Positions 44,401 to 54,778 of a stretch of DNA of 64,000 nt are shown one piece after another. The DNA is from Clavelina lepadiformis. Taxonomy: Eukaryota > Chordata > Ascidiacea > Aplousobranchia > Clavelinidae. A program made the translations under genes and the position numbers. The notes under the pieces were generated by a model. That model was given only the letters and a program-made list of their open reading frames with translations, ran no database searches and was not told where the DNA came from. The stretch lies in NCBI RefSeq assembly GCF_947623445.1, contig NC_135241.1:14882501-14946500 (forward strand), read 5' to 3'. The first letter of the stretch is position 1. Each line of letters starts with the position of its first letter.

Positions 44401-47319
44401 GGCTGGATGTGCCTCTGGTGGAGCCGTATCTGGGGCAACATCATTTTTGTCTAAATTTATTCAAAATGAATTTCATATCACAGCTGGAAATGCAGCTATT
44501 TACGCAGGTAAAGTTGTTTGCTTATGTTTATCCAACGTTATAATAGGCCTACCCATACAATCACGCGACCTTACTACGACAACATTACACAGACGACAAA
44601 ATTTTACAAGAAGGTATATTTAAAGTTTATAAATACGAGTACTGTTTCGAGTTTAAAAGCGATATTCTTACAAAAATCTATCGCAAAAAATGCGGAGTGA
44701 CTATTTCATCATAAGTAGGTCATGCAGCCCATAATTAAAGGTAGGTTAGGAAAACAAGTAGGCTATGCAGAAATTCGATTTAGGCTACAGTATTTAGGGT
44801 TTAATTGAAGTTAGATTGAAACCAGAATTAGCTTTAGGTTACTACGTTACAAAACTTAAATTAGGGTAACAAGAAATTGTGAAAAATAACTTTGAACGTA
44901 CGTTTTTTTCCGGTGAAATATTGGCAGCCTAAAAATAAGTTAAATCTTTTCATAATTTTCTGGAAGTGTCTTTTTTCATTTCTTTAGTTTTGTATTTGGC
45001 AATTTGTAATTGTAGGTGCTGTACTGGTACCTGGAGCGGCAGCTGGCCATATTGTCGGAGGCGTTTGTATATCGCAGTTAAAGTGGAAGACACCCAGCAT
45101 CATTGTTTATTGTTTGATTCTTTCATTTCTTGCCTGTTTGTTATCGCCTTCCATGCTTTTGTACTGCGAAAACATTAAGGTGGCTGGTGTCACTGCGAGT
45201 TACGGGTTTGCCTGTTGGAACTGTATATAGGCCAAATAGTATAATGTACTAAAACGTAATCTCGTGTTGTTATGAATAGCATAATTTACACAAAACCAAT
45301 CACAAATCTTTGTTATTTTACTTCTGTTCATGCCAGATCAGATAGAAGTTCCCTTGTGAATGTTAACCTAACGGCACCATGTAATGCGCCGTGTTCCTGT
45401 CAAAACGAATTTTACAAACCCGTGTGTGGCGCCGATGATCTTACATATTTCTCCCCGTGCCACGCAGGTTGTCACTCGTCACTTGATGAAAGTGAATATT
45501 TTAAGGTAAAGAGTTAGAACTGCATCGCAGAAAATTCAAGTTTAAATAGTGCTTACTTTAGCATTTGTTTTCACCAGTTATACTCAAACTGTTCTTGTGT
45601 GGCGTCCAATGCAATTGATAACAATTCGAAGGTGCTGGACACGGCTAGTACTGCTACATCTGGTTTTTGCGAAAATAGCTGCGAAAATGTCAAAATTTTT
45701 TTGCCATTGATCTTTTTTCTTGCATTTATTGTATTTCAAACTCACACAGCTGCCACTGTAATTACATTCAGGTAATAATTTAGTAACAACAAACAAGCAG
45801 GTTACTTGTGATAAACTTGTACACAATTTTTACCAACTACTGTATAATGTGGCATATATCAGTAAGCTTAGCCCATAGTAGGTTTACATTATACACCGTA
45901 CAGATAATGTTATACCGCACCATTGTGCTATATATTTCCGCTTTCAGTTCTAGCACTAACTTATATACATAGCCTACATAAGTAATCTGAAATATTGAGT
46001 GAATTCAGCGATTTATATAAAAAAAAAAATATTTGTCTATTAATTATAATAGACAAATAATTATTTGTATCCTATATTTTTGTACTTATACGAACAAACG
46101 ACGATATAATATTTGATATACTAATCTAATTTGGTATTTAATTGACGTGGTATCTAATTTTTTAACTGTCATGTCATCTGTCATCTGTCACTGTCATATG
46201 TTAAGTCACCTGTTGACTGTTAAGATTTTACAGGTTGTAATGTTATTATGTTTTCCTTGATTTATGTGTGTAGGCTATGCATAGTTTTGATTGATATTAT
46301 AGTACTGTAATTGATTTTTTCTGTTTAATCAATCCGTTGCTCGATAACATTGCTTCAACGATATTGTTATATTCTATATCTGCAATAGAATTGTTCCAGA
46401 GTCTTTGCGATGCTTAGCTGTCGGGCTAGCGTGGTTGTTTTTTCGAGCTTTGGGCACCATTCCCGGTCCAATCATGTTCGGTAAGTTGACTGACCAGACC
46501 TGCATACTGTGGCAAGTCAGACGATGTGATGGAAGCCGTGGTTCATGTTGGATATACGATAGCGCGAATATGGGCCTGACGTTCATGATTTTAGGTAACA
46601 GTTTCAATGTGATTTTTTGATACTAATCAGTAATCACGCTCCAATAAAATCATTTAGATATAAAAGATGCAAACGGAAATTATAGCAAACTGGTTGTCTT
46701 GAACCGTCATACAGGATTAAATTGCTAAATTAACAAAAAATAACACGCATCTCACAATAATTGCACTTTTCACTTTATCGTTTTCATGGCACAATTCTTT
46801 GGCTTTGCTTTCAAATTTGGAGAAATGTAATTCATGTTGCAAAACAACAATTTTTGCAAACTGTTTATTTTATCTGTGGGGCAAATTACCCGCCGTAGTA
46901 GGCTACATATATTCGATATCCCTATTGTTTTCAAATTACGCTATAAAAATCCCGGCATTGCACTTATGAGAGCATATGTTTCCAACCATTTTGCGCAAAA
47001 TTTGTTTTGTTTTCTTCTTACTATTTCATTGCGACATCATTTTTTACAGGGTTTTGCATATAACTTTTTTTTAGTTCTGGTAGGACATCTTCTGGCTTTA
47101 ATTTGCTATGGTTTGATGGTGTTTGCATACAAACCACCACTTCCAGTGGAATCAGATCGATCTGCGGATGAAGACAGGAAGCCTCAATGCACGGAGAAAC
47201 AGTTTGATAATCCAATTTTTGTTCACGAAGATACACTGTCATTCATGTGTTTAAAATTTAAACACAATTTTACTTCTTTAAACATGTTAAAGTGTTTAAT
47301 TATGTGTTTAAGTGTATAA
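41467..47319 (+). CDS. SLCO: OATP/SLCO solute carrier organic anion transporter (11 exons)
   Basis: Exons: 41467-41605, 41883-42149, 42514-42690, 42782-42887, 43059-43174, 44247-44507, 45016-45205, 45337-45505, 45578-45771, 46389-46594, 47075-47319; phases agree, 689 residues, normal for OATPs, which have 12 membrane spans and carry organic anions sodium-independently. Visible: N-terminal CKPKFLQCCNNAKGFLVIYS; TNIAALERRFGLDSSQSA; YFGARSHVPRLI; GTTPLYTLGIAFIENSV; NACSLFGPVIGF; the family signature DDPRWVGAWW; PGAAAGHIVGG; the Kazal-like extracellular loop CNAPCSCQNEFYKPVCGADDL continuing FSPCHAGC; and IVPESLRCLAVGLAWLFFRA, LGTIPGPI and GSCWIYD. The ATG at 41467 is the first in-frame one. The last acceptor (TTTTTTTTAG before 47075) fits the phase and aligns with the paralog at 52266-52426. 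The C-terminus after NPIFVHE appears to come from a repeat. Subfamily not determined. Confidence 0.9.
44691..44840 (+). repeat. Dispersed repeat in SLCO intron 6
   Basis: Related to about 61863-62000 in the potassium-channel intron: gtgactatttcatcataagt, aggtcatgcagccc, and gggtttaattgaagttaga occur in the same order there with moderate divergence. Confidence 0.45.
45801..45913 (+). repeat. 113-bp duplicated segment, copy A (SLCO intron 9)
   Basis: From gttacttgtgataaacttgt to ccgtacagataatgttat, this is the same as 51713-51825 except for about two substitutions, with no gaps. It lies in the intron right after exon 9. Copy B lies beyond the 3' end of the SLCO pseudogene. Confidence 0.92.
46030..46059. 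repeat. Perfect 12-bp hairpin in SLCO intron 9
   Basis: tatttgtctatt (46030-46041) and its exact complement (46048-46059) around a 6-base loop, preceded by an A-run. AT-rich and possibly a replication or transposon-excision product. Confidence 0.6.
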
Positions 47320-47505
47320 ATTTTGTTAATTTGACAAAATTTAAACACTTTATGGGTTAAACACCACAATCCATGACACGTTTAATAATGATTTATGCCT
47401 ATTCTACACTTTTTCCACGCTTTAGGCGTTTACATGTTAAACACATAACACAAAGATTACAAAATGTGTCAAACAAAAAGGTGTTTAGGAGGAATGTGTT
47501 TATTT
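47230..47505 (+). repeat. AT-rich GTTTAAA repeat overlapping the SLCO stop codon
   Basis: Starts at about atacactgtcattcatgtgt and contains many copies of gtgttta and its complement taaacac. Its start is mirrored by the reverse complement of the 51033 end (atacactgttattttg), and both share aggtgttta at the far end, so it is probably a second copy of the 50830-51033 element in opposite orientation. The end boundaries are approximate. Confidence 0.5.
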
Positions 47506-48878
47506 TGATGAGTTTTATTGAATTATATCTTATACTTTAAGTTGCTTTAGAAAGAATCTATCAAAAACAGTTCGGTACTATATGCTTTAGACTTGTTCGC
47601 ATTACCCAATTACACGAGCTATTGTTCAGTATAAATTTGTATCTTGGACTCAATTCTTAGGTTTAAAGTTGGCAACTTGAAGTCGTTTTAAAAATTTTCC
47701 TGTATGGAGTGGCTGAACACTAAATTGTATTGTCCAGGCCTTACTGTAGGCTATATTTCAAAGGGGTGAAAGGGGCCTTGGCCACCCCGCCTCCATATTT
47801 TGTGTCTATAGGTTTCTACATCGGGTGGCGGTGTCTTAAAACCAACAATTTGTATAGTTCTCTTTATAGTCTCATGAAATATTTGACCCCCCCCCCCCAA
47901 TTTTTTTCCGGCTACGCCACTGGCTGTGATTGGTTTTCAAGTAAAGCCATTCACCCAGGAATGGAGGGTGAAAAAACAATTACCATACTTTGCCCATCAA
48001 AGTTTAAAATTACTCGGGCATGGCCTAACGTGGGCGTTCTCTTCTCGTCGTTTGATTGAAAGGTAAATGACAAGCGTTCACCATCAGTTAGTGGAACGTC
48101 TGAATAATGTTTGTTCATATAATGTAGAATGTGTATCTGAAAATAGTAGGTTATAACTATTTATTTCATGTTTAAATAACTCAAAATCTAAAATATTAAA
48201 ATAAAAAAAACTTTCATAACATTATATTAAACGTATTTTTTTTACATTAGAACAAGCAATTGTTGTTTTTATTTGTTTTTTATTCAGCAAGTTTACCATT
48301 TCAAAATTACTTTAAGTTCTATGAAATAATATGTTAAGTTCTACCATTGTCAAAAATGTGGGCGCGCATTTCCTCCTTCAGGCAGCTACAAGCTATCTCT
48401 AAAATCTGAATCCTCTTTTCAGCTAATCAGCTTACTTAAAGACAGCGAATTGTTTTATGATGTTTCGTAGGGCTGTAGCTTATTGTCCCAGTTTATTTTC
48501 TGTAGCCTATATAGGTAGCCTGGTGTAACGTATTTGGGTGTATGGTTCAGGTTTGTTACTGCAAGCTAGGCCTATAGGCCTATATTCCATGCGGGCAGAA
48601 AGGTTTACAGAGTTACAGACAATAACAAATAGGCCTACTGATAGCATGTTTTCGATACCCGGTGGTGCCATACCGTTTTAATGCTCTTGGGCAAGGCATT
48701 GGCCTTCGGTAAGCATTTGATTTTGATAATTTAGTAGTAAGAAAATTATTGTAATAATTGTAATGATAAATTTCCTACATTATAAAATATTTTTGTACGC
48801 AGTAGGCTATAACAGTCTATACTAAGCTGTTTCTTCAGGCGTTTTCTGTAGAAAGTTATTGGAAAAGCTTAGAAACTT
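47506..48878. other. Intergenic, downstream of SLCO
   Basis: No exon was recognised. A C-homopolymer near 47887-47900 precedes ccggctacgccactggc (about 47910-47926), the usual look of one end of a non-autonomous hAT-type element (cagtggcgtagccgg in reverse); its partner end was not found. A SINE-like tail is at 48645-48712. Confidence 0.4.
48645..48712 (+). repeat. SINE-like tail
   Basis: cgatacccggtggtgccata followed by ccgttttaatgctcttgggc and aaggcattggcc. The ttaatgc-cttgggcaaggcatt core also occurs near 14122 and 49139. Confidence 0.5.
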
Positions 48879-49062
48879 ATGTTGAAGAGAAGCCATCTAC
48901 CTGATGTGCCATCACATAGTAAACAACCCTCATCATTAGGTTTCCTTCAGCTACAAAGACTGGTAGGTGATGCAGAATTATATATTTTTGATCCACATGA
49001 AATTTATATTATTAACAATATTGAGTTAATTTTAAAATATACTGTGCATGCCAAAAAGTGTT

Positions 49063-49340
49063 GCTTCAGTGGTGGATTGGCTTGGCACCAGGTTCAAACA
49101 ATGCGGACTTATTGCAAATGTCCAGTGTTACTACTTTTGTAATGTTCTTGGGTAAGGCATTATTAACCTTTACTCTTCTGGTCCCGGTAAGCAGTGTCAG
49201 GGTTGGTCAATACGTTATAAAATTCAATTTATAAACAAATGAAAATTGAGTTTTTGTGGAAAACTGCAGAGAGTGGAGGAATCATTGCCGAGTCCGAGTC
49301 TTCTAAAGACGTTCCTCAGGCCAAGAAGAAAGATTCTAAT
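49063..49340 (+). repeat. SINE-like repeat copy
   Basis: caggttcaaacaatg (B-box-like), then gtaatgttcttgggtaaggc, and near the end gaggaatcattgccgagtcc and aagaaagattctaatacc, which parallel gaggaatcatcgccagg and gaggataaagattaccaaacc in the 13985-14369 copy. Confidence 0.5.
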
Positions 49341-49427
49341 ACCTTATCAAAAAGCTTAAATAATAATTACATCTCACTACTGTTTTAAAAGCTATATTGT
49401 TTAGTTTTATATTTGTAATCACTGTAG

Positions 49428-50433
49428 ATTCAGAATGGACAAAAAAGGCTACTGAAGTTATTAGACAACATTTAGAAAAAGAAGAATCAGAATGGGAATA
49501 CGGTCTACTAAAACAGGTATTTAAGACCAATGTCTGTCTTTCACCAAGAAGCAATTAGTTTAATGTAAAGATGGATGCATTAGTGGAATCATTGAAAATT
49601 TTTCATTATTAGGACAAATGCCTTTTGTCAGTGTTTGAAAGAAACTATGATAAGGTGTTTTAGATTTTGATGCATTTTTAAGAGAATACAGTTGTAGATC
49701 ATGTTTAGAGGCTGCAACATGGTTATTGATATGATGATAACTTATGCAGATTGAGGAAAAATTCAGAAACGTTTATCAATTTGATTACAATACGATTTAA
49801 GAGGCTTGCGTAAGCATGCTAACCACACTAGACAACAAATGTGACAGCAATGTTGAGCGGCAATGCCATGAGACTGAGGTGAGCAATCTGAGCATTCATC
49901 CAGCAATTAACAAAAATCTAATTTGGTTGTTTGTGTATTAGTTTATTGCTTTGTTGAGGAATAATGTGTTCAGATCTTGAGACACTTAATATATATTGAG
50001 GGAAAAATAGAGTCATTATTATTAATAGTGTAAAAATCTAACAAAACTTTTGACATAGGATCCATCATCAGAGAAAAAACTTAATCTCTTTTTGAGGTCA
50101 CAAAAACAACTTTGGCCGACCCGCAAAACAAATCTTTTTCATGCAATGCAGACTGTTAATGTGAGTTGTAGTTGCTTTACAGAACAATTGAACAGAACAT
50201 GTGGCTTTACAGAACAATTTGTATACATTGACATTTTTGTTTTAATTTTTTAGGCATTACGGATTACTTTAAACTCCAGAAAGAAAACACCGCCAAGTTT
50301 GCTTGTTTCTTACAACGAAGCCGGAACCATGAAAACATTCATTGTTGCTGATTCAATCCACGTCAGATGTAACAACGATTCGAGGGTGGTGTTAGGCTAT
50401 TTAATGCAACTTATCGGTTGTTATTATGCTTAG
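49428..50433 (+). CDS. Small unrecognised spliced gene between the two SLCO loci
   Basis: Two well-defined exons, 50059-50160 (34 codons) and 50254-50433 (ending in TAG), are joined in phase 0 and read DPSSEKKLNLFLRSQKQLWP, TNLFHAMQTVNALRITL, PPSLLVSYNEAGTMKTFIVA and VVLGYLMQLIGCYYA. Two upstream exons could join in phase 0: 49816-49878, which could supply an ATG (MLTTLDNKCDSN), or 49428-49516 (KKATEVIRQHLEKEESEWEY), which needs a further 5' exon. A possible first exon at 48879-48962 (MLKRSHLPDVPSH) does not match in phase. The LLVSYNEAGTMKTFIVAD-like segment recalls the C-terminal part of multi-copy SAMD3-like or transposon-associated proteins of fish and cnidarians, where more sequence follows. 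This is a weak resemblance. No function is proposed. It could be a truncated copy. Confidence 0.45.
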
Positions 50434-50619
50434 CAATTGCAATACCCAAAGGTTTACCCTATTTTGGGTTTTTTACAAGCTCATCTCTTGAAGGATAGTC
50501 TGTCTGGTTATCATAAGTCCTCCAAATACGTCTTCTTTGAGAAGTATGTGAACAATATGAACATGGAACATTATGAGTAATGATTTTACACTAAACTTAT
50601 TGCAGCAATTATTATTACT

Positions 50620-50749
50620 CACGGGTGCCGGAAGAGGAAGGGCAGAGAGGCCATCGCCCCCTTTTCTTTCTTTATTTTCCAAAATGACATTCAAAAAGTG
50701 TCCTTTTTTCGAATTTTGCCCCCTGCCAAAAATAATTCCGGCGCCCGTG
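50620..50749. mobile_element. Small foldback DNA element (~130 bp)
   Basis: The ends are inverted: cacgggtgccggaa at 50620 and ttccggcgcccgtg ending at 50749, one mismatch in 14. The GC-rich inside (ccatcgccccc, ttgccccctgcc) contrasts with the AT-rich surroundings. I did not find a clean target duplication, so the superfamily is open. Confidence 0.6.
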
Positions 50750-50829
50750 ATTGTACCTGCTTTGTTTCTGTTGCGCTGCTGTAATAAACGCTATTTTGGA
50801 AATTTTGACTGCCAAGTGACAATACGCAT

Positions 50830-51033
50830 AATGTAGTAAACACCTAGTTAGTAAACACGTACAACATTTAAACATAAACACCAAAGATAATAAACACCTA
50901 GTTAGTAAACACGTACAACATTTAAACACAAAACAGTATAAACATGTGCGATTTAAACATGTAACCATTTTAGGCGTTTCTTTTTGGCCTCACTTTTCGT
51001 GTTTAATTAAAGTGTTTAACAAAATAACAGTGT
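50830..51033 (-). repeat. AT-rich GTTTAAA repeat with an internal tandem duplication
   Basis: The sequence taaacacctagttagtaaac followed by acgtacaacatttaaacat occurs twice, starting near 50837 and 50889, a 52-base unit. The right end (aacaaaataacagtgtata) in reverse resembles the start of 47230-47505, so these look like two insertions of one family. Confidence 0.6.
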
Positions 51034-51712
51034 ATACTGGAATCTGAGAAATAAATTTTTGTGACAGCTAAAAATGACATCGTTTTTGTTATTGTTGTGA
51101 GTTTGTTTTCAAAATCCATTTGCTGGTTGTATAGTTTATATACCAAATAATAGAGGTCGGTTAAGCTTAATAGGCTATAACAAAATGACATTTTCAAGTC
51201 AACCGGTGATTGATAAGTAAAATTGAAGGCTTTTTGAACTGAAGAATTTTGTTTTTTTTCTGTAGCGCAATTGTAAGGGAGTTTTGTAACAAATTATAAT
51301 TTATGTATATATTTCAAGTGTAAACTTTAACCTACTCTTTTAGGTATTATACTGGTTGTTGCAACTATTTATCGAAATTCAATAAATTTTTAACCATTAC
51401 AAGTTTGTTGAACATGCTTTGTTTTGTGGATCTGTTCCATATATAATTAAGCTTTAAGTTAGATTTAAAAATAAAACGTTGCAAGTGTCTCTGTATAGCT
51501 TGAATTGAAAGCACAATTTATGTTTGATAGCATAAATTATGGCTCCACTTGACAGAACTTGAAAATCTGCCAAATTAGGAATGTGCCACTAACTAATTGT
51601 AGAATAATAAAAATAAAATGTGTTTGACAAAACGAAGCACATCTTCATTTTCCGTCATGAATAAAACCAAGGCAAACGTTATACTTATTATATGAATTTG
51701 TAAAACACGCAT

Positions 51713-51825
51713 GTTACTTGTGATAAACTTGTACACAATTTTTACCAACTACTGTATAATGTGGCATATATCAGTAAGCTTAGCCCATAGTAGGTCTACA
51801 TTATACACCGTAGAGATAATGTTAT
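51713..51825 (+). repeat. 113-bp duplicated segment, copy B
   Basis: Nearly identical to 45801-45913 and in the same orientation. It lies about 440 bases beyond the 3' end of the SLCO pseudogene. Immediately after it, 51831-51856 in reverse reads ggcaagtctaaaaacaagtt, a motif also present at 59737 and 62036 in the potassium-channel intron, which suggests a dispersed repeat and not a relic of the gene duplication. Confidence 0.9.
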
Positions 51826-52265
51826 GTAAGGCCAACTTGTTTTTAGACTTGCCTTCTCGTTACTTTGATGGTTTGCTTTAGGAAATGACCAGCGTGTCAT
51901 GACTAAACATCTAAGTTAGACTAATCTAACCAAGACCAACGAAAACAATTCAGCGCAATGGTTATATAATACATTTATATGTAAATATGGTAATACAGTA
52001 TGTTTAGATTATTTTGATACATTTCGTATAAAGTTAATATTTATTATTTACGTTAAACTTAGCGAAAATATTCGCAACTATTTACAAGTATTACAGAAAA
52101 TGTTGCTTAAAAAATTAGTGTCACCATTATACTAAAATAAATTGCTTCAGCCAGCAGATAGAATACACCTAGAAAATAAAGCAAACACAGGCCAAATATT
52201 TCCAGTTTCCAAAACAAAATCTTATCAGCTTAAAGATTTAAAACACCAGTTACAAGCTATTGATA

Positions 52266-54778
52266 CTATTCATTAACATAGACGGGATTGGGATATGCTG
52301 CGGAACTGTCTTCAATAATTCCGTTTTCTTTCTGATCAACTTCATTTGCATCTAATGAATCTTCAGGTTTGTAAAACCACCATGATAGCACAAAGAAAAG
52401 TGCAGACAAAGTGTTCCCGACAATAGCTGTATTAAAGCAGAGATATACAGATTAAATAATTTATGTTAGATTTTGTAACAAGGAAACTTGGTTATTGTTT
52501 GCTCAAGATTGAAAAAATGAATCTCAAGCATGGTGCATCAACGTTATTATATTTGTTATTGAACTTACAAATTGCCATGAAAGTGAGTGCCATTTGGCGA
52601 GTATCGTATATCCAGCATGAACCTATGCTTCCGTCACACTGCCTTTTTTGCCACAAAAGACAAGTACGATCAATAAGCGCCGCATAAATAATGGGGCCTG
52701 GTATAGTTCCCAGGGCTCGAAAGAACAGCCACTGCACTCCAATTCCAAATGAACGCAAGTTTTCAGGTACAATTCTGTGTAAAAACCCTTGCTTTATTGT
52801 TTGCAGATGGTTTCTTACATCCATTTTTTAGGGCAAACCTGAATGATGCTACAAGAGTTGGAGTAAATGATGCAAATGTAGACAAAACAGCAATAAACGC
52901 GATAACCAATGCTGGAGCAAGATAAGTGCAGTCATTCAGACAAGGCGTTGGAAAAGTGTATGACGCATTCAGTGAAGAACGTATGCAGGTACAAGTTCCA
53001 AATGCCTAAACATTTTGTTCATTTAGGGTTGGTATGGAAGTCAATGAAAAGTGTTATTGACATTGCGAAATAATAACACACAGAAAATATTTTAAAGTGG
53101 ATGGATGTAAACTCTGCCTAAAGCATCAGATGTATCTAGGCCTATATTAGTAATGCACACTATCAAGCTAGTTATGTTCTTACATTCTGAACAAATATTA
53201 ACTAATATACCGTTCCGTTATATGAAGAGCATCCGGCTTGACAAGGAGAGAAATATTCGACATTATCTGATCCACAAGATGGAATGTAATATTCTTCTTG
53301 ACAGCCGCAGTAGCCATTGCAGAAAGTTGATAATCCAATATCGTTAGGTGAAGCAGAGCTGCGTTCAGGGGAAAATAAGTTTCAACATACACTTTACTTA
53401 TAACGAAGAATCGCATTTTTTTCTTTTTCTTTGAGCCAAGCTACGGTTGTTCCTATTAATCAGTTTCTTTATAACTACTGAATATGTTATTTTTTTGTAA
53501 TAACTCATGACCTATAATGTTGCCTCTAATCGAACGCATTTTTCTTTTTTTGTTGTTTGCTATGCGTTCTTTTTATAATTTAACTGAGCTTACATGTAAT
53601 TGGAAACTACTCCTGCTACGTTTTTGTTGTTACAATACAGAAGAAAACCCGGAGCCACAAGAGCCACCAAAAACATGCAACCTCCGCTGAAAAGCAGCAT
53701 GGACGGAGTTTTCCATTTGAAAACATAAATTACCAAACGGCCAATGATATTTCCCAAAACAGCAGCAGGTAAAATAACAGCACCTGTTTTGTAACAAAGT
53801 AGAATATGATTGTAAAAGTGGAGGATGTTGGCATGAGGTGTACGCCATACCAGTATAATAAACCAGTTGTTTTGAAATTTATCACAAAATGTATAATTTA
53901 AGTGGGATAGACTACCTATATTTGCTTATAGAATTGTGCCCTTTTCAAAAACAATCAAACTCAACTGTTCAAAATCTATATTAGCCTACATTTTAAATGA
54001 AATATTCTTGAAGGAAACAACTTAAAGTAACGCTTATAGATTCGATTAAGTTGAAAAATACCTGACGATTTACCTGCAAGTAATGCTGCCTGCCCTATAG
54101 ACTAATGAAACTCATCCTCGATATACTTTGCCATAAATGCAGATACTCCGTTTATAAGAAGTGCCTGAACGCTTCCAGCAATGGTAAGTAGAGTGAAAGT
54201 TGGATTGCGAAGCAACGTTCGTAATGCTGTAGGAAAATCTTTAGCGGAAACTCCAAAACCTTCTTGCCGAGCAGTTTCGCTACCTCCGTGTTTGTGGACT
54301 TCTGATACGCGCCTTGCTCGATGTTTCGAAGTCCCTATAGTACACAGCGATAATATATATCAGTTATTAGAAGAGTTCATAGACTTATGTTATCCTTTAT
54401 GTTTCATGCAACTACTGTACTGTATACCTGTTAGAAAAAAGAGTTGTACCTGGTAGGACTTTAAAACTGAATAATATTTATTAATTAGAAAGACGAAAAT
54501 TGCATACTTACAAACAAGTCTCGTTCCACCAGTTACATAACGAGAGCTCACAAAGTGAGGCAAGGAATAGAGCAAGCAGCCTATGCCAAAGAAAACGGCT
54601 CCGACGCCTACCACACGAGATCGATTCACTCGGGCGCCAAAATATCCGGTAACCGATGCCAAAAGACAGAAGCCGATATCCACACCGACAATAATAAGAT
54701 CCGATTGCGAGCTATTCAACCTGAAACGTCTTTCCAGTGCACTTACGTTGATGTTGATAACACCGCCACTGATGGAAG
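52266..54778 (-). pseudogene. SLCO/OATP pseudogene, paralog of the 41467-47319 gene
   Basis: Seven exons on the minus strand: 54778-54512, 54334-54074, 53783-53594, 53358-53211, 53005-52839, 52774-52569, 52426-52266. Sizes of four (267, 261, 190, 206) equal those of exons 2, 6, 7 and 10 of the plus-strand gene, and all phases agree. Recognisable are SGGVININVSALERRFRLNS; PAAVLGNIIGRLVIYVF; the Kazal-like CNGYCGCQEEYY and YFSPCQAGCSS; VPENLRSFGIGVQWLFFRAL; GTIPGPII; and GSCWIYD. Defects: no counterpart of exon 1 was found upstream, exons 3-5 (including DDPRWVGAWW) are missing although the remaining intron is only 177 bases, and TAG at 54102-54104 interrupts DEFH-SIGQAALLAG. A functional transporter cannot be made as written. 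The downstream frame is otherwise intact, so decay looks recent, or the stop could be a sequence error on top of real exon loss. Confidence 0.85.

Noticed and set aside
47050..47074. Acceptor at 47049/47050 (TTTTTACAG) as the start of the last SLCO exon
   Set aside because: It gives a phase mismatch and a stop after a few codons. The TTTTTTTTAG acceptor before 47075 keeps phase and aligns residue for residue with the paralog exon.
48879..48962. First exon MLKRSHLPDVPSH for the unknown gene at 49428-50433
   Set aside because: It ends in phase 0, while exon 49428-49516 needs one leading base; it remains possible only if joined to another exon.
54102..54104. TAG in the second SLCO copy as a recoded codon
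   Set aside because: UAG recoding is not known in animal nuclear genes, and the locus also lacks four exons; pseudogenisation is simpler.
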